This document shows positions 6,364 through 8,053 of a DNA stretch of 8,053 bases, piece after piece (position 1 is the stretch's first letter; each line of letters opens with the position of its first letter). A model generated the notes under the pieces. The model did not search any database and was not told the origin of the DNA. It saw nothing but the letters and a program-made list of their open reading frames with translations. Location of the stretch: NCBI GenBank assembly GCA_947631895.1, contig CANRMU010000040.1, forward strand, positions 1 to 8,053, in the 5' to 3' direction. The stretch comes from an uncultured Bacilli bacterium (GTDB taxonomy: Bacteria; Bacillota_I; Bacilli_A; RF39; UBA660). A program made the translations under genes and the position numbers.

Positions 6364-7299
6364 ATATTCAAATAAACTAACTAAATAACTTTCAAAACCA
6401 AGCCATTTATCTTTAAGACCAGATTTTATTTCATAATCTAATTTAGTTAAAGATAATAAATTATCTTTAACATCATCAATATGATATCTAGCCTTATTTT
6501 TCATTATTTTTTGTAATTGCCAATCAGCTAATTTTAATTCTTGCATAATCTCTTTAGCATTATGTTTGCTCTCTAATAAAGAAACCATTAACATTAAACG
6601 ATATTCTCTAGCTAAAAGATTAATTAACTGTAAACTTTCAACTTTTAAACATTTTAAATCTTCTAATAAATCAAAAGATAATTTCATATCTTTTATGATA
6701 ACCGCATCAATAAATTTAAATTGATTATCTTTAACACTAACACTAATTAATTCTTTTAAAGTATTCATCGTAATCATAGCATTTTCTTTCATCAATAACG
6801 GAAACTTATTTATTTCATTAACAATTAAATCATAATTATTTACACAAGCATTAACAATATATCTAACACCATTATCTTCAATTAAATAATTTTTCTTCAT
6901 AATTAATTTTTTAGTTTCATTTATTAATTCATAGCCTATTGGAGCCTTAAGTTCCCTATATTCTGCTAATTCTTGCCATTTTTTAAAGATACTCTTTCTT
7001 TTATCAACAGCATCATAAGTTGTAAAAATTAAAGTTGTATTAGGATTTGGATTATTTAGATAATTAATTAGACTTTCAGTATTTTTAGAGTTTTCTTTTT
7101 CTTTACCAAATAAACTAACATTTTTAATAATTAAATATTTCATTTCATTAAACATTGAAACATATCCTGCTTCTTCTAAAATATCAGTTAATGAAACTTC
7201 ACTATAATCATAAATAATTTTATTATTTGAATCTTTTATAATTTTTTTTAATTCTTCATCTAATAATACTTTAGAATCACTAGTTATTAATATATTCAT
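6361..7299 (-). CDS. holA: DNA polymerase III subunit delta
   Basis: Delta subunit of the clamp loader, which opens the beta sliding clamp and loads it on primed DNA. The product has 312 residues, slightly shorter than many Bacillota HolA proteins. The N-terminal domain contains 'AGYVSMFNEMKYLIIKNVSLFG' over about 45-66; this aligns with the family segment that contacts the beta clamp and leads into a hydrophobic strand. Next come 'NPNTTLIFTTYDAVDKRKSIFKKW' (about 84-107), the 'L...P' linker ('ELKAPIG'), and the helical middle and C-terminal collar domain with 'LLAREYRLMLMV' and 'MQELKLADWQLQKIMKNKAR'. The last two are characteristic of HolA, where the usual text is an LxxxxR..L and a helix pair. 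As in the family there is no intact P-loop. The ATG at 7299 has an AAGTGAT SD five bases upstream and an extended -10 promoter. Confidence 0.93.
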   Translation of the reverse strand: MNILITSDSKVLLDEELKKIIKDSNNKIIYDYSEVSLTDILEEAGYVSMFNEMKYLIIKNVSLFGKEKENSKNTESLINYLNNPNPNTTLIFTTYDAVDKRKSIFKKWQELAEYRELKAPIGYELINETKKLIMKKNYLIEDNGVRYIVNACVNNYDLIVNEINKFPLLMKENAMITMNTLKELISVSVKDNQFKFIDAVIIKDMKLSFDLLEDLKCLKVESLQLINLLAREYRLMLMVSLLESKHNAKEIMQELKLADWQLQKIMKNKARYHIDDVKDNLLSLTKLDYEIKSGLKDKWLGFESYLVSLFEY

Positions 7300-7304
7300 T
7301 TTGC

Positions 7305-7327
7305 ATCACTTCTTTATTATTATATCA
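7305..7327 (-). promoter_or_regulatory. holA extended -10 promoter and ribosome binding site
   Basis: On the minus strand, TGATATAAT (7327-7319) is an extended -10. No convincing -35 lies 16-19 bases upstream, which an extended -10 can tolerate. The SD GAAGTGAT (7312-7305) follows and the ATG is at 7299, giving 19 bases from -10 to start codon. Confidence 0.7.
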
Positions 7328-7346
7328 AGAATTTATTAAAGTAGAT

Positions 7347-7360
7347 AGTAATTAATTACT
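7347..7360. repeat. 14-base perfect palindrome at the end of the surface gene
   Basis: AGTAATTAATTACT is a perfect palindrome overlapping the stop codon (7354-7352) of the minus-strand surface gene, just upstream of the holA promoter. It has no loop and no T-run, so it is a poor terminator. It may be a protein-binding site or chance. Confidence 0.4.
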
Positions 7361-8053
7361 TAAAGATAAGACAAATGGATTATCTACAGTTCCATATTCT
7401 TGTTCTGAATAAGAATTAGGAGTTATTTTAACAGACGTTTTTAAATATAGAGTTGGCCAAATCCCCTCAACATAACTTACAAGATTTCCTCGGTTAACAT
7501 ATCCAGACGCAAGAACATTGAACGCACCGCTGGAGTCAGCAGAATAAGGCGTTAGAGTCCATATAAATCCATTATCATTTGGCTTTAGCCAATTTGTTTT
7601 TACACAATCACTAAAAGAATTCCAATTAATAACTTCTTTTGTAAAACACATCTCTCTTCCGATACTTCCACCATTTGTGGCATATCCATAATCTGTTGGA
7701 TAAATTAAACCTATTCCATTATATTTTTCTCCTACATCAGTTGTACTACTCCATTCACTTGGATATTCATTGCTATTTCCTGTACTTTTTCCTCGCTCTC
7801 TTTCATAAAGCATTTTTACTGTTACATCGCTATTTGTACTACTTCCTCCTATATTCCAGATTACTTCTTTATCTATCATACTCTTTGCTGTATCATCTAA
7901 TCCTTTTGGTAAGTCTGTTCCTGTACTAAAATCACACTCACTTACACTATTACTTTTATAACATTCTCCTGAACTACTTTCATAATATATTCCATTTAAC
8001 ATATCTTTTAATTTTGAAGTTGTCCAATTATTATAATCAGTATCCCAAAGATA
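7352..8053 (-). CDS. Surface-type protein with C-type-lectin-like C-terminal domain (N-terminus outside window)
   Basis: The frame is open to the right edge, so 233 C-terminal residues are visible and the ATG at 8002 is internal. The text has the pattern of a domain common in gut Bacillota surface proteins, with an FGE/C-type-lectin-like fold (DUF6273-like; from memory, not searched): 'IGLIYPTDYGYATNGG', a cysteine pair ('EMCFTKEV...FSDCVKTNWL'), 'GFIWTLTPYS', 'GIWPTLYLKTSVKI' and the terminal 'YGTVDNPFVL'. Two further cysteines ('GECYKSNSVSEC') may form a disulfide, which fits an exported protein; the signal region is out of view. It is rich in Ser, Thr, Asn, Gly, Tyr and Trp, unlike its neighbours. 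G+C is clearly above the flanking genes (hand counts of 60-base blocks are mostly 28-38%, peaking at 52%). Ligand binding is likely but no ligand can be named. Confidence 0.72.
   Translation of the reverse strand, partial: YLWDTDYNNWTTSKLKDMLNGIYYESSSGECYKSNSVSECDFSTGTDLPKGLDDTAKSMIDKEVIWNIGGSSTNSDVTVKMLYERERGKSTGNSNEYPSEWSSTTDVGEKYNGIGLIYPTDYGYATNGGSIGREMCFTKEVINWNSFSDCVKTNWLKPNDNGFIWTLTPYSADSSGAFNVLASGYVNRGNLVSYVEGIWPTLYLKTSVKITPNSYSEQEYGTVDNPFVLSLSN
7462..7560 (-). other. Candidate DGR-type variable region in the surface gene
   Basis: Between the conserved-looking 'WTLTP' and 'WPTLYLK' motifs lies a segment of unlike composition. In 7501-7560 my hand count on the coding strand is A 9, C 16, G 15, T 20: A falls to 15% while T stays at 33%. 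From 7546 to 7493, 15 of 18 codons end in C or T with varied first two bases, as expected if AAY codons in a template repeat had been randomised at adenines. Position near the 3' end of a C-type-lectin-like protein is the classic DGR location. No template repeat, accessory protein or reverse transcriptase is in the window, so the assignment is an inference. Confidence 0.5.

Noticed and set aside
7675..7929. 84-codon open frame on the plus strand inside the surface gene
   Set aside because: Its product is almost only L, Y, H and F and is the complement of a Ser/Thr/Asn-rich coding strand. It has no independent support.
7352..8002. Surface gene as a complete 216-residue protein starting at the ATG at 8002
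   Set aside because: The same frame continues open for 17 codons to the window edge ('YLWDTDYNNWTTSKLKD'). The ATG has no SD and lies in mid-domain sequence.
1..8053. Mycoplasma-type code with TGA as tryptophan
   Set aside because: TGA ends lemA, murT and rnhC at the family-expected lengths, and tryptophans at conserved places (for example MurT 'LSWLYD') are TGG.
1..8053. DGR template repeat, reverse transcriptase, CRISPR array, tRNA or rRNA within the window
   Set aside because: I saw no second GC-rich copy of the variable segment, no reverse-transcriptase motif in any frame, no regularly spaced repeats and no tRNA-like cloverleaf.

Overview
The window is about one quarter G+C and densely packed, with short intergenic gaps, overlapping stop/start pairs and Shine-Dalgarno (SD) sites of the Bacillota type. 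TGA is used as a stop (ends of lemA, murT and rnhC) and tryptophan is TGG, so the standard bacterial code applies rather than the Mycoplasma code. This fits an AT-rich Bacilli/Mollicutes-related bacterium that keeps peptidoglycan amidation genes, for example an uncultured gut RF39-type lineage. The lineage is inferred, not shown.

Layout. 1-2270 (minus): lemA followed with a 4-base overlap by a DUF2207 membrane protein that runs off the left edge. 2317-3195 (minus): a Xer-type tyrosine recombinase. 3196-3290: divergent promoters. 3291-5293 (plus): murT and gatD, overlapping by 4 bases and closed by a terminator; these encode the lipid II glutamate-amidating pair. 5408-6349 (plus): rnhC (RNase HIII) with its own promoter, convergent with holA (6361-7299, minus; DNA polymerase III delta subunit) across a shared hairpin terminator. 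7352-8053 (minus): the 3' part of a surface-type protein gene that enters from the right edge. No gene-free stretch exceeds 300 bases.

Main points of interest. (1) Near its 3' end the surface-protein gene has a segment (about 7462-7560) that is GC-rich, depleted of A on its coding strand and dominated by NNY codons. This is what the variable region of a diversity-generating retroelement (DGR) looks like; no template repeat or reverse transcriptase lies in the window. (2) GatD aligns well with the family but lacks both catalytic residues of the glutaminase: Gly94 and Leu179 stand where Cys and His are expected. Its partner MurT has an unusual P-loop. (3) All five visible promoters place the -10 box only 17-19 bases before the ATG, so mRNA leaders should be about 10-13 bases long with the SD site at the very 5' end.

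How the genes relate: Xer, RNase HIII and HolA serve chromosome maintenance and replication, MurT/GatD serve the cell wall, LemA/DUF2207 form an envelope pair of unknown role, and the partial surface gene looks like an accessory insertion beside housekeeping genes.
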